Assembly: GCF_035046485.1 (NCBI RefSeq)
Contig: NC_085137.1
Location: 315,405,164 to 315,469,163, forward strand
Source of the DNA: Aedes albopictus
Taxonomy: Eukaryota > Arthropoda > Insecta > Diptera > Culicidae
Reading direction: 5' to 3'
Length of the DNA: 64,000 bases
The notes under the pieces were generated by a model. The model searched no databases. It saw only the letters and a program-made list of their open reading frames with translations, and had not been told where the DNA came from. Every line of letters begins with the position of its first letter. The first letter of the stretch is position 1. Shown in pieces: positions 24,701-34,752 of this stretch. The position numbers and the translations under genes are program-made.

Positions 24701-27700
24701 TTTGTATATGTTTCATACCCAACTGTATTAGAATCTGCCAATCTCAGGTTGCGTGTACTTAAAAGAATCTGTGCGTTAAACGTTGCCTAGAGGTTTGTAC
24801 AATTGATTCATAAAGTAAAAAAGTATCAATAATATTTTCAGCTTGCAGTTTTAGCCGAAACACGGTATTTGGAACACAAAAGGAACCATGCCCTAATACC
24901 GTGTATTGGTACTTCGCACTCACATTTTGTGAATATTTTTAATTGCTTGTTTTTGTAAATATGTGCCAAATTTATTACACCTAACTTAAGAAGGTTTAAT
25001 ATGCTAATGATTGAATTAGTTACTTAGTTAAAAAAAATAATACACTTAGTAAAATATTTGAGTTTTTTGTCAAATACACGGTATTAGGAGGCACACGGTA
25101 TTAGGGCATGGCACGGTAATGTACTAGGCTTCATTAAACGTTTTGGCTACAATTTTCAGGACCCATACACAATAAAAACATTATACGTTTTCTGAATATT
25201 CTAGTGTGATTACGAATGCTTGTACAAAAAAAATATAAGTATCAATAAGTTCTTTCATTTTTTTTTTCAAATGTGTATTAAATATTTTTTTTGAATGAAT
25301 TTCTTTGTGAATGCCTCTTGAAATTCTCTGAAGGTTCTGAAATTTTTTTCCAGTAATTTCTTACGGCATTCCTTCTGGATTTCCTTTAGACCCAGGGATT
25401 CTTCCTGGCTTTTTTTCGTATTTTCTCTGGAATTTCTTCTAGGATTCATCCAGGTTTTTCTATTTTGAGTTTGGGGTTTCTCCTACGATTGGTAATCATC
25501 GGAATCCTCTAGGTTCCCTTCATGAATTCCCACAGGGATTTCTACGATGATTGCTCCAGTGATTTTAACGAGGTTTCTCAAAAAAATCTTTGTGGGATTC
25601 CATCATTGGACTCGTTCAATATTTTCTTCGGTGGTTTCATCGGGAACTATGCCCGTGATTTCTATAAGAATACCTTCCTGGATTCTTCCATGGAATAACT
25701 CTCGCTGTATAACTGCGAGGTTTCTGTTGGGATTCTTTCAGAGATTCCTCCAGGATTTCCATCCGGGGTTCCTCTTGAGATTCTTGGGATTTCTTTCTGA
25801 ATTTCTTTCCAAAGAAATACTTCTAGGGGTTTCCCATGGAGTTTTTTGAACGACTCCTGGAATTCTTCCAGATTTTTACCACGGATTCGTCACAGAATCC
25901 TATCATGTTTTTTTTTGGAATTTCTCCTGGAGTTCCCGCCAGTATTCTTCCATGCCTTCCGACAATTCTCTTGCAAACCTTTCCGGAGTTTCTCCAGGAA
26001 TTCCTACTGACGCTTCTACATAGATTCCTCCATAAAGAATGGAACTTTTTCTGAGTATCCCCAGGTTTTTCCCGGCATTCCTCCCAGGCTTTGTCCAGGG
26101 TTTCTTAATTCCATCCTGAATTCTTCCAGGGATTCTATCCGGGATTTATCCAGGCATTCTCTTAGGGACTCCTCCTAAGATATTTTTTCTTGAGTGATTT
26201 TTTCAGTGATTTTACTAGGGATTACTTCCGAGGTTTTTGCGTCGAAATACTCAGGAAGTTCTTGCGGGTTTCTTCTGCAGGGATTTTTCCCAGGATTACT
26301 TTTGGGATTCGTCTGAGAATTTCTTAAAGGTTTTTTCTCGGGATTCCTCCTGGATTTCTTCCCAGGATTCCTCGAAAATCCTCTAGGATTTTCCCGACGA
26401 ATCTCTTGCAGAAATAAGTTTAATTGTCATACCTAACGCAAATACTAATATTCCCGAGTATTTTTTAATTTTGCAGTACGAAAACATCCTAGCAATACAC
26501 GATGAGACGGGCTACAACTTGCTTCAAAAGAGCGTAGGATTAAATCACATAGAACTAGCGCGATGGCTGCTCCAGAGGCACCGTCCCGATGTAAATAGGA
26601 GCTCGTGCTCGTTGCCTCTTCACATTGCATGCCTAAAAGGGTGAGTAGAAAGCAGTGCAAATTGTGATAACCGAAAGCGGTATTAAGTTCTCTATTTTGT
26701 GTTGTAGATATGAGGAATGCGTTGAACTTCTGCTGAAACATGGGGCAAGAATTGATACCGAAGCTAGAATGTGCTTCCCCGGCGCACACTCTCACAATTG
26801 TGAAGAAAGTGGAAAATACAAAAGTAAGATATCGGTATAGACGGTCAACTTCGAAAGTTTCATAACTTATCGTTATGTTTGCCATTTCAGATCAAGGGGA
26901 TGACGTGGGCGTCTGCGAGCGGCCTAACACGAAGCTTCAGAATGCGGTTTGCTACGCCATCGACGGGGACCAGATCAACGTGCTCAACATCCTCGCCCAG
27001 AAGATGGAGGAACCGTGGATGCCGTTCCGGGTGCGGAAACCGTTGCTGCACATCGCGTGCGAACGGGGTGCCTGGAAGTGCGTCCAACATCTGGTACAAA
27101 CCCGCTCGGACGAGATCAACCTCATCAAGGACGAGTACTACCCGATCCATCAGGCTGTGCTGCATGACGGACGGTTTCTGGAGTTGCTGATCCAGCATGG
27201 TGCCATTACGACGGTGCGCACGTGCACCCAGCAGATGACGCTGCTGCATGTCGGTATGTTGGTTTTTATTTATACATATGTTGCACACTTGGTTCTATTT
27301 ATAGAAAGGGAACCTGTGAGACAAAAGATATCTAGTAAAATTAATATAATCGTTACAATTGGGTTCTTTAGGGGTATCCAGATTATTTCATAATCGGATT
27401 CTCCGCCCAAAAATTAGACGAGATCCAAAATTTCATAATTTTTGGAGTTCGGAAACTACTTATAAAATACATTTAGTTTGTATGGGATTTTTTTTTTGTT
27501 CGGGTCGAACTGTCATTTTATCGACTGAACTGTCATTCTATTCTCGAAAATTAAAACTGTTTTGTTGATTCAACCATCAAAACTAAGGTATTGGAATCCA
27601 ATAAAATCACGTTATACTTAGAAAAATGAGCTCTTCCGATTAGGCTATAGAAAATAGCAATATTTTATTCACTAAACAACCCAATTAAAGTAGATATCCT

Positions 27701-30700
27701 TGAGTATAAGAATAGAGCAGTTTAACAAGAATTTAAACTTCAAATTGCATTCCAAAAGTTTTGATGGTCAAAAAACCTAGAAATGAAAGTGTTCTAGGTC
27801 ATCCGAATCATCTTGGGATTTAGGGTGTAAGACCTACTGTGGTAAACTTGAGGTACCATCAGGGTACCAGATTCCGCTCATCTAAGGCCAGTTTCGCAGA
27901 AAAACATCAACTGTTGAATGACTGTTAAGCCAATTTGTAATGTTTTTCCATTTTATGTTAGTTCAATCTAAGTACAATCAGTTACAAATCGAAACTTATG
28001 TAGAACTTTTCATAAAAGTATGATTTTATTACATTTGGTGTGAGACCAAAGTGGTCCTAATTCCTGAGCTTGAGCTTGAGCTTGATTGACCGCCCGTGGA
28101 TGCTACTCCAGTATCGCCAGACCAGCTACACTCACACAAGGACCAATGAGATAACTGCCGGGGACTAGCAGGCACCTTCAGTGTGTGAGCGTTGGTGAGA
28201 CCAAAGTGGTCCTAATTCCGCTCACGAACAAATTTATATTATCTTTTAAAGAGACTTTTGCGGAAAAGTGCATTATTTTTGCAACTCTTTGTTTTTACAA
28301 ATATTTTTTTATGTTCCGTAGGAGTTTATAATAGGGGTTAAACACACTGTGTACTAAAATCGGCAGATTTTACGATTTTGACGTATTTTTTGCGTGAGCG
28401 GTTATTGGAACACATGAAATTACCAACAGCTTTTTTAGGTCCAATAGCCGCTCAAAAAATTTCAAGATTCATCCGGTAAATATTGCATAAAATGGCTATC
28501 CGGTAAATATTGCATAAAATGGCTTTGATCTCGTCTAATTTATATTGTCCAAGAATATCAGCACCGAAAAGAGTGTATTTATGCGTGTAAACTTGATTTT
28601 TGCAACAGTGAGCGGCTATTGGGTCATGAGCGGCTACTGGTACACTGACGGTACTATTTTATTTATTTGAAATTTATTTTCAAGATTATCCCTGTGATTT
28701 TTTCCACATTTTCTCCTGGGATTCCTTAAGAAATTACTGAAGGAATTTCTTCTGGCATTCTTCGTGGAATTCCAATTGTGATTCTTGTTTAGATTCTACA
28801 GATTTCTTCGAGGATTCCTTCGGGGGTTTCTCCAATTAATTTCCACAGAATTCCTTGTAAGATTTATCTATTATATTATTGTTATCGTAGAAGTTCCTTC
28901 CTTCATGTATTAGTCCCGCAATTCCTTTAGAAATTTCTTCCAGGATTCTGCCATGATCAACTCCCGGGATTTATCCGAAGATTCCTCTTAGTAATTACTT
29001 GCGAGGTTTCTGCTGAGATTCTACTAGGGATTCCTCCAGGATTAAATTTTGGAATCCCCCCTGTGATTGTGGATTCTCTCGGAATTCCTTCCTGAGATTA
29101 TCCCGGGATCATTTCCAGAATTACTTCCAGATGTTCTCCAGGGCGTTTTTCCGGGACTCCGACAGGAATTACTTCCGGATTTTCTTACAGAATTCCTCAA
29201 GGATTCCTCAGTAAGGATTGTCTGCCAACAGTAACGCTTGGAAAACTTTCCGGAATTTCTCCATCGATCTATCGGGAATTTGGAATAAATTTACAAGATT
29301 ATCCTAATCCTAGCAATTTATTCAACTTTATTTAAAGGAATTTCCTTGTGAATGCCTCTTAAAATTCCCAAGATCCCTTAAAGATTTTTTCCAGTATTTC
29401 CTTTCGGCATTCCTCCTGGATTTCCTGGAATTCCTGGAATTCATGAAGGAATATCTAGAGGATTTCAAAGATTAAAAAATCATAGGAGATACCCCGAACT
29501 CCTAAAGGAATCCCTGGATGAAACCCAGAAGAAATTCGAGAGAAATTACGGAAAGAAACCCTGGAAGAATCCCTGAGTATTTCTTTCCGTAATTTCTCTT
29601 GCATTTCTTCTGGGTTTCGTCCAGGGATTCCTTTAGAAATTCGGGGTATCTCCTATGATTTTTTAATCTTTGAAATCCTCTAGGTATTCCTTCATGAATT
29701 CCTACAGGGATTTCTTCGATGATTGCTGCAGTGATTTTTAAAAGGTTTATCAAAAAAATCCTTCTGAGATTCCTTCAGGTACCCCTCATAGGACTCGTCC
29801 AATATTTCCTTGGATGATTTATCTAGGAGCTATGCCCGTGGTTCCTATAGGAATTCCTTTCAGGATTCTTCTATGGAAGAGATTCCTCCAGGATTTCCAT
29901 CCGGGAACTATCTGAGATTCTTCTCAGTATCCCTCCCAAGAATCCTTCCTTTCTGAATTCCTTCCGGGATTCTTACAGAAGTTCCTCCCGAAATTCTTTC
30001 CAGAGTTTATCGTGGGATAATTCCAGGAATTACTTCCAGTGGTTCTTCATAGAGCTCACAGAGTTCTTCCAGATTTTTCTCACGGACTCCTGGAGTCGCT
30101 CCAAATATTCTTCCATGCCTTCCGACAATTCTCTTGCAAACCTTTCCGGAGTTTCTCCATGAATTCCTACTGAGATTTCTCCAGCGATTCTTTCAGGGAT
30201 TCTTCACGGGACTTTTCCTGAGTATCCCCGAGTTTCGTCATGGAATTCCATTCGGAATTTTTCCAGAGATTCTATCCGGGGACTTCTTCAGGGACTCCTA
30301 AGATATTTTTTTCTTAAGATTTCCCCAGTAATTTCTCTCTGGATTTTTCTAGGGATTTTTTGTAGGGATTACTCCCGGATTTCTTACGATGAATCCCTCA
30401 GGGAGTTTTTATGTGTTTCTGCAGGGATTATTCTCAGGATTACTTTAGGGATTCATCTTGGGATCTCTTCAAGTATTTTTCCCGCGATTCCTCTTGGAGT
30501 CCTCCCAAGAATCCTCTAGGATTTTTCCGACGAATCCCTAAGCGAGTGCGTGTGAGTTTTTGCAGGAATTCTTCTCAGGATTAATTTAAGATTCATCCTG
30601 GGATTTATTTGAGAATTCTTCCCGAAGTTCCCCCAGGTGTTCCTTTTAGGATATCTACAGGTTTTTCACAGATGAGTCCTCCATAAATTCCTTCCTGAGT

Positions 30701-33700
30701 TGCTCTCAAAATTCCTTCCAGGATTTACTACTAAACGATCCCTACAAAGACTTCTCAATGGATTCCACCAGGAAACTCCGGAGTTCCTAAAAGAGATCCT
30801 TCCAGGAGTTCTTACCAGGAAACCTCCAGGGATTCTTCCCAATGTTCCTCCTAATCATGCGCGTAATTACAGTGCATTTGGCCCCTCAGCTCCAATGTCA
30901 AGCACGCTGGTTGTAGTGTATAGCAAACGAGCTCGAAATTGGAGCTGATTGGCCAAATGTGGTGTAGTTACGCGCATGCTTCTAATCAGGAACCCTTTTG
31001 GGATCCTCCCAGAATTTCTTCCGGGATACATCCAGGGATTCTCAAGCGATTCCTTCAGAAATTCTTCCAAGGAATCTTCCCAAGATTCTATCAGAGATTC
31101 CTCCTAGTGACCGGTAGAGCCATCCGCCTTTTCATCAAGCCTGATTTCCGCAGGACAAATACCCAAGATACCGACCAGGAATTCGCCTCGGATTTTTTCC
31201 GTTGTTTGCTTCAAAGATTCCTCCTTGTAGTTCTTCTGGGAGTTCAAGTTTCTCCAGGAAACTAATGAAAGATCAATAGATATCCAATAATTTCGCGACA
31301 GCCAAATTGTCCTCAGCAATTATTCTTTTGCTTTTGAAAGTTACGCTAAACAATCATCCGTGTGATCGAATACCTCCGTTGGATATTCATAGAAATTCTG
31401 AAGTAAACAATTCTTGAGTTTTGTTATGGAAGTCTACAGTAATAGTAACTTTTTACCATAATACACCGCAATGGAACGTTTAATCACAATTGTTACATTC
31501 TGTTAAGCTAATTTTCTAGATATTAATACCATCTGACATTTTTATAGAACCTGTTAAATTTTCTGGATTATGTCAAGGTTTTGCGCTAATCACAAGCCAT
31601 TTTATCATTTCTGATTGTTACTAATCCACAGTCATCTTAGCGGCGAGGAAATCCGCAGAAGATACCCTCAACACTATCCGAATACTGTTGGAACGTGGCT
31701 GTAAAGAGCTCATCAACAGTCCCGATTCGTTGGGTAATACTCCACTGCACGCCATCATCGTTCGCTACGCACTAGAGGAGGCTAGGTAATACATTTCCAT
31801 GATAGTTTCCAAAGAGATATTTTGTGATCATTTTGCATTTTCCCTCAAGGTACGGCTACGACAAATGGAACAAGTGGGATGTGCTACATTTGGTGCGTTT
31901 TCTGCTGCAGAACGGTGCCAAGAGCTCAATCAACCAGGCCGGTAACAGTGCACTGGCCTGCGTCTTTCGCCATATTAGAGACTGGGAAGTGTGCTATGAA
32001 CTGTTGAATATGCTGATCAAGGAAGGAGGTAATCCGAAATGTGCTGGAGATGGTTGTGTAATTATGGTTTAATCTCTCTAAATTGTTCCAACTATTCCAG
32101 GAGATCCAAACATCGTAGGACGAGATGGATCTGTTCCGATTATGGTATGCCTGGTGCCGCTGATTAATAAGGATCCGCTGCACCATTTTACGCATTCGAT
32201 GAAGGTGAGTATTTCGCTTATGTTATAGCATGTATATGGATGTATTAGTTCAGAAATCTGTGCTACGCTGTCATCGATTACGATTTGAAACAGTAGCGGT
32301 GATAACTTGCTTCACTCCAGCTACGACCAATATGGGATCGGACAAAACTGTTTTGTGCAGTACTCTTAACACAAATGCGTCGCATTGGACTTGAATAAGG
32401 TGGATGTTTTTCTTGGGAACACCGTTCCGTCTAAGGTCTTCCTACGTGTTTTGCTGATTAGGACAGTTATATGTTTTTCGTATCCAATGAGCACCAGTTA
32501 GAAAAATTCTTGGAATTTTTTGATTTGGGCGTTGCAGTGTAGTTCCAATAGGGTCGTCTATTGCCTGCCGTTGAAAAGATATATCCCGTCAATTACTTCA
32601 TACAGTGAGAGCCCGTTTTTTGGATACCTAAGAGGTTTTGCTTTTTTGAAAGCTGTTCATCGATATTTTTCCCGGGACATAATCTATGATAAATTGTCAA
32701 AGGCCCACTTAAACATTCGCTAGTATTTAATATTGACAATGCGATTAATCTAGCAATAAATTTACATAACAATTAGCATAACTCATTTAAACTATTACAC
32801 ATTCCCGTGCTTCGTGTCTTCATTCTACGCGCTAGGTGTGCTACCTGAACTGCATTCGGATACTGCTGCAGAATGGTGCAAACCCAAACTGTTCGTACCG
32901 CTCGAATCTAACGCCGCTGCACGTGCTGATTTTTACCGTGTCGGAAAACTTTACCCTCAACTGTGATACGCAGAAGCGCGCCAATTTCGACTTCATAAAG
33001 AATATTCTGATCCTGCTGCTGCAGTACGGGCTGGATTGCAACATTACGACCCAGCACATTCTGCAGTCGGTGATCGACATGATCGCAAATGTACGTACCT
33101 GTCCGGATATTCTGTGCGTGTACGAGCTACTGCTGGTGCTGATTCAGTACGGAACTGACCCCAACATCACACTGAGCAATAAGCTGATAATGAGCGGTAG
33201 CAGTAGTTCGTCGATGAATTATGTCAATGATTTCATTAATTTCGGTGGCATGAGAGCCGTTGGAGGTGGTGATGGAGCCGGCCCCAGCGGGAGTGGAGCA
33301 GCAGGACCAGTCGCACCTAACGGAACCGGAACGGCCAGCAATGGCAACGGAAGTGACAATCTACGTAGCTCTTTTCGAAATAACGCACGTAACTATTTAC
33401 TGTTCTATTACATTATGCTCATTACTCGGAAGGAGTTTATTCTGCTCGATCGCGAGCAAACCTATCAACGTATTATCTATCTATTTTATTACTCGATGAA
33501 GCACGATACGCTATTCAACTGCCTCAAATCGCTGCACAATCTGTTTATAGCGCAGGTCCCGAACAAATCTATCGATAATCTGAGGCACCTGATAATCACA
33601 CTCTACAAGAAACCTCGTAGTCTAAAACAACTCTGTCGGGTATGTATATTCAATAGTTTAGACAAGAAGCTGGCGCCGAGCATAAATAGGCTCAATTTGC

Positions 33701-33741
33701 CACTTCCCCTAAAAGAATACGTACTGAACTTCGAAGGGTAG
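15769..33741 (+). CDS. Ankyrin-repeat and SOCS-box protein, 8 coding exons, 720 residues
   Basis: Coding exons are 15769-15945, 26477-26640, 26708-26823, 26891-27253, 31632-31785, 31850-32028, 32101-32204 and 32836-33741. All introns obey GT-AG, the phases match, and the total is 2163 nt including the stop. The start ATG gives MGGSVS, a candidate N-myristoylation signal. Ankyrin-type helices recur from about residue 60 to 530 (SLPLHIACLKGYEECVELLL, KPLLHIACERG, GNTPLHA, LTPLHV). Residues about 538-594 are a Gly/Ser/Asn-rich linker. The C-terminus (about 678-718) is a SOCS box: SLKQLCRVCI fits the Elongin-BC box and LPLPLKEYVL fits the Cullin-5 box. Known ankyrin-SOCS proteins are substrate receptors of Cul5 ubiquitin ligases; substrate and orthologue here are unknown. 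Exons 4-8 are duplicated downstream. A TATA-less start and upstream UTR exon remain unproven. Confidence 0.88.
16109..16332. mobile_element. MITE with inverted ends, 224 bp
   Basis: The left end (taccttggggtaccctaaac, then gtgcgggtccaaatttcgct) is mirrored at the right end (agcgaaattcggacccgcac, then gcgccccacggta). It lies in intron 1 of the ankyrin-SOCS gene and has no coding capacity. The superfamily is undetermined. Confidence 0.65.
16333..17169. other. Intron 1 sequence, no feature recognised
   Basis: No open frame with family resemblance, no clear inverted repeat and no tRNA gene were seen here. Confidence 0.4.
17170..17425 (+). pseudogene. RTE LINE reverse-transcriptase fragment
   Basis: Nucleotide stretches such as cctgggaagctgac and gacattattgccagaacat match the reverse complement of the RTE element at 54639-58038 (around 55435-55700). 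The frame is heavily broken. It is a relic about 250 bp long in intron 1. Confidence 0.6.
17472..17590. repeat. 119-bp hairpin with about 38 paired bases
   Basis: The outer arms gtaatcgtataagatgtt and aacatcatatacgattac pair with one mismatch. After a 12-nt bulge, aaagtggaggccatatgcg pairs with cgcatatcgcctccacttt with one mismatch. It could be a very small MITE or a structured transcript; nothing shows expression. Confidence 0.6.
18440..18934. mobile_element. TA-flanked MITE inside the ITmD37E element
   Basis: The related copy at 60878 reads aaatatacc without interruption, so this insertion duplicated TA (18438-18439 and 18935-18936). Inner ends carry gattttgccagccccttt and its near inverse aaaggggctgacaaaatc. 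It contains a complete SINE. TA targeting indicates a Tc1/mariner-mobilised MITE. Confidence 0.7.
18506..18774 (+). mobile_element. Complete tRNA-derived SINE (Feilai-like) with 11-bp target duplication
   Basis: The insertion is bounded by atcttatggtc at 18495-18505 and 18775-18785. The head has tagcctagtggttaagg (A box) and gggttcgattcccgtt (B box), so it would be transcribed by RNA polymerase III. The 3' tail is (gaa)n. It is the best-preserved SINE of the window and serves as reference for the copies at 8077 and 11278. Confidence 0.9.
19127..19933. mobile_element. TTAA-flanked MITE inside the ITmD37E element
   Basis: TTAA occurs at 19123-19126 and 19934-19937. Removing the insert rejoins text matching the second ITmD37E copy near 61070 (ccatt..gaagtat). 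The ends ccgtagtgtggcc and ggccacataaggg are inverse. TTAA targeting suggests piggyBac-type mobilisation. A second inverted structure lies within (arms about 19154-19270 and 19630-19746). Confidence 0.7.
19154..19746. repeat. Nested foldback with GGGTACCCGGGTACCC palindromes
   Basis: Arms of about 115 bp are inverse copies. Each outer end carries gaatgccggcaggg followed by the 16-bp perfect palindrome GGGTACCCGGGTACCC (19169-19184, 19715-19730). A third, 15-bp version lies at 19902-19916. Confidence 0.65.
20102..20937. mobile_element. MITE with CCCTCTAATACCCAA terminal inverted repeats
   Basis: The left end ccctctaatacccaa is preceded by TTAA (20098-20101). The right end ttgggtattagaggg is followed by TTGA (20938-20941), probably a mutated TTAA. 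It has no coding capacity and hosts a second MITE at 20562-20784. Confidence 0.65.
20562..20784. mobile_element. Nested MITE with about 45-bp near-perfect inverted ends
   Basis: The ends share ggtacaccggggcaagttga and tggggcaagatgaaac, with one mismatch over about 45 bp. The ends include or are flanked by TA, consistent with a Tc1/mariner-type target. Confidence 0.7.
20942..22140. other. Intron 1 sequence without recognised features
   Basis: Short open frames at 20975-21244 and, on minus, 21699-22085 lack recognisable domains or matching splice context. No repeat was assigned. Confidence 0.35.
22141..22558 (+). pseudogene. LINE reverse-transcriptase fragment with YADD box
   Basis: Translation shows QHGFFKGRSTSTNLLEF and YTDFSKAFDK in one frame, then, after a frame break near 22285, ILKWIESYLTDR, AVPQGSHLGPLLF and YADDIKLF. 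These are consecutive RT core motifs of a non-LTR retrotransposon, different from the RTE and Juan-like copies in this window. Both ends are missing. Confidence 0.75.
23441..24072. repeat. Nested inverted repeat (foldback)
   Basis: The left arm (23441-23575) and right arm (about 23964-24072) are inverse copies sharing caggactc, cacttagaaa, gtcttcg and the exact block taggcggcgctagttac (23554-23570 with 23964-23980). Confidence 0.65.
24423..24492 (+). tRNA. tRNA-like segment, probably pseudogene or SINE head
   Basis: tagccgtgctggttagagcg resembles an A-box/D-arm, and tcggttcgattcccgcc an intact B-box/T-arm about 50 bases on. I could not close a convincing acceptor stem, so a functional tRNA is unlikely. 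Confidence 0.35.
25270..26430. repeat. Degenerate 12-bp array at the end of intron 1
   Basis: attcctccag-type units on the plus strand, ending about 45 bp before exon 2. Open frames here (25547-25849, 25836-26054) are array artefacts. Confidence 0.7.
27254..28035. other. Intron 4, left part, no gene seen
   Basis: Unique AT-rich intron sequence. A diverged copy of the ctaggtcatcc repeat lies near 27797-27830. It has no coding capacity beyond short chance frames. Confidence 0.4.
28065..28192 (+). mobile_element. 128-bp insertion with 29-bp flanking duplication
   Basis: The insert begins tgagcttgagcttgagcttg and is flanked by a duplicated stretch (28036-28064 and 28193-28219) that contains gaccaaagtggtcctaattc. 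The right repeat has lost TG in copy A but is complete in copy B. The long direct repeat suggests retroposition of a truncated SINE or LINE end. Confidence 0.65.
28471..28524 (+). repeat. Perfect 27-bp tandem repeat, two copies
   Basis: Two adjacent identical units (28471-28497, 28498-28524) containing ccggtaaatattgcataaaa. Present again in copy B at about 40923-40976. Confidence 0.85.
29436..29702. repeat. Long near-perfect hairpin, 123-bp arms, 21-nt loop
   Basis: Arms 29436-29558 and 29580-29702 are inverse copies of equal length with no gaps and about six mismatches by eye. It lies in intron 4 in the transcribed region of the ankyrin-SOCS gene, so the pre-mRNA could fold into a long double strand. 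Confidence 0.85.
30855..30979. repeat. Short inverted repeat with CATGCGCGTAA ends
   Basis: The ends catgcgcgtaattac and gtagttacgcgcatg, and inner blocks catttggcc and agctccaat, pair across 125 bp. It is GC-richer than the array around it and is probably a small MITE. Confidence 0.6.
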
Positions 33742-33831
33742 ATCCTTAAACTGTTGTACACACACCCCCTAATCTCTCTCTATGAATATAAATGTCCACG
33801 TTTTTCAGTGTTAGATATTGTGTATATAAGA

Positions 33832-33837
33832 AATAAA
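33832..33837 (+). promoter_or_regulatory. Polyadenylation signal AATAAA of the ankyrin-SOCS gene
   Basis: AATAAA lies 91 bases after the stop codon at 33739-33741, giving a short 3' UTR. The same signal is repeated in copy B at 46283-46288. Confidence 0.6.
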
Positions 33838-33841
33838 TCCG

Positions 33842-34320
33842 ATCTACAAATACAAAACAACTAAATGAATTAAAACAATCACTACCAGACGGTAAAACAG
33901 GATAACACAGCAAAACCAGTCACATCAAGACATCTCGATAAAAAAAGCAAAGGTTAACTGATTACAGGTGAAACAGTGTTGGGCGAACTATTTTGCCCGC
34001 AGTGCCCTTACGCTCCTTTTCCTCTCACAAACATTTTTTTTCTTTCCACGGAAATAGACTAATCTATGAACACAAGAAAAAAAAATCCTATCCGCTTTAT
34101 CTCAAATACAGTCAAACAAAACTCAGTGTGGTCATGCAAAACTTTATCGTGTTTAATGATCTATTATTGAAATAAAACAAACAAATCATACATGGTGTTT
34201 GTGCTATGAAGTGATGACAAGTCCCTTATAAGCAAAATCGTTTATTTTATCTGGGTGTTTCGTAAAAAACACGCAAAAGGTCTGATATTTTTAGAATTAT
34301 TTATAGGAAATTCCAGCTTT
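33842..34320. other. Sequence 3' of the gene, no feature recognised
   Basis: AT-rich intergenic DNA between the gene end and an RTE fragment. No supported open frame or repeat was found. Confidence 0.4.
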
Positions 34321-34752
34321 TCATGGGGCCTCTAAGGTACCATGCCGATCAGGCTAAGGCCTGGGTGGCCTCTGCTGTACATAGTAGCCGTCTCCATTCC
34401 GCTCGGTCCATAGCTGTTTGTCTCCAATTTCACACTCTGCGTAGGGTCCGCAGATCGTCATCCACTTGGTCGACCCACCTAGCTCGCTGCGCTCCACGTC
34501 GAGAACCATTTTAGTCGGGTTGCTATCCGACATCCTGATGACGTGACCCGTCCACCGTAGCCTCCTGATTTCCGCGGTGTGGATGATGGTTGGTTCTCTC
34601 AGCAGCTGATGCTGCTCGTGGTTCATTCGCCTTCTCCAAGTCTCGTCTTCCATCTGCTATCCGCCGTAGATGGTACGCAACACCTTCCGTTCGAAAACTC
34701 CAAGGGCGCGTTGGTCCTCTGCACGTAGGGTCCATGTTTCGTGCTCATATAT

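Larger units (their letters stand above)
22600..25118. mobile_element. 2.5-kb element bounded by a perfect 25-bp inverted repeat
   Basis: The 25-bp ends at 22600-22624 and 25094-25118 (core gccatgccctaataccgtg) are exact inverses. Related partial copies of the motif lie near 22800 and 24890. Internally there are two further inverted pairs (23165-23215 with 24290-24335, and 23441-24072) and a tRNA-like segment, but no transposase. I see no clear target duplication and cannot name the superfamily. Confidence 0.7.
28690..31260. repeat. Degenerate 12-bp array in intron 4, copy A
   Basis: Mostly attcctccag-type units on plus. It contains a 123-bp-arm hairpin (29436-29702) and a smaller one (30855-30979). 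Confidence 0.75.

Noticed and set aside
26879..27190. Arg/Ser-rich frame overlapping exon 4, and minus-strand frame 26887-27288
   Set aside because: Both are shadows of the ankyrin exon, whose frame has conserved repeat motifs and matching splice phases.
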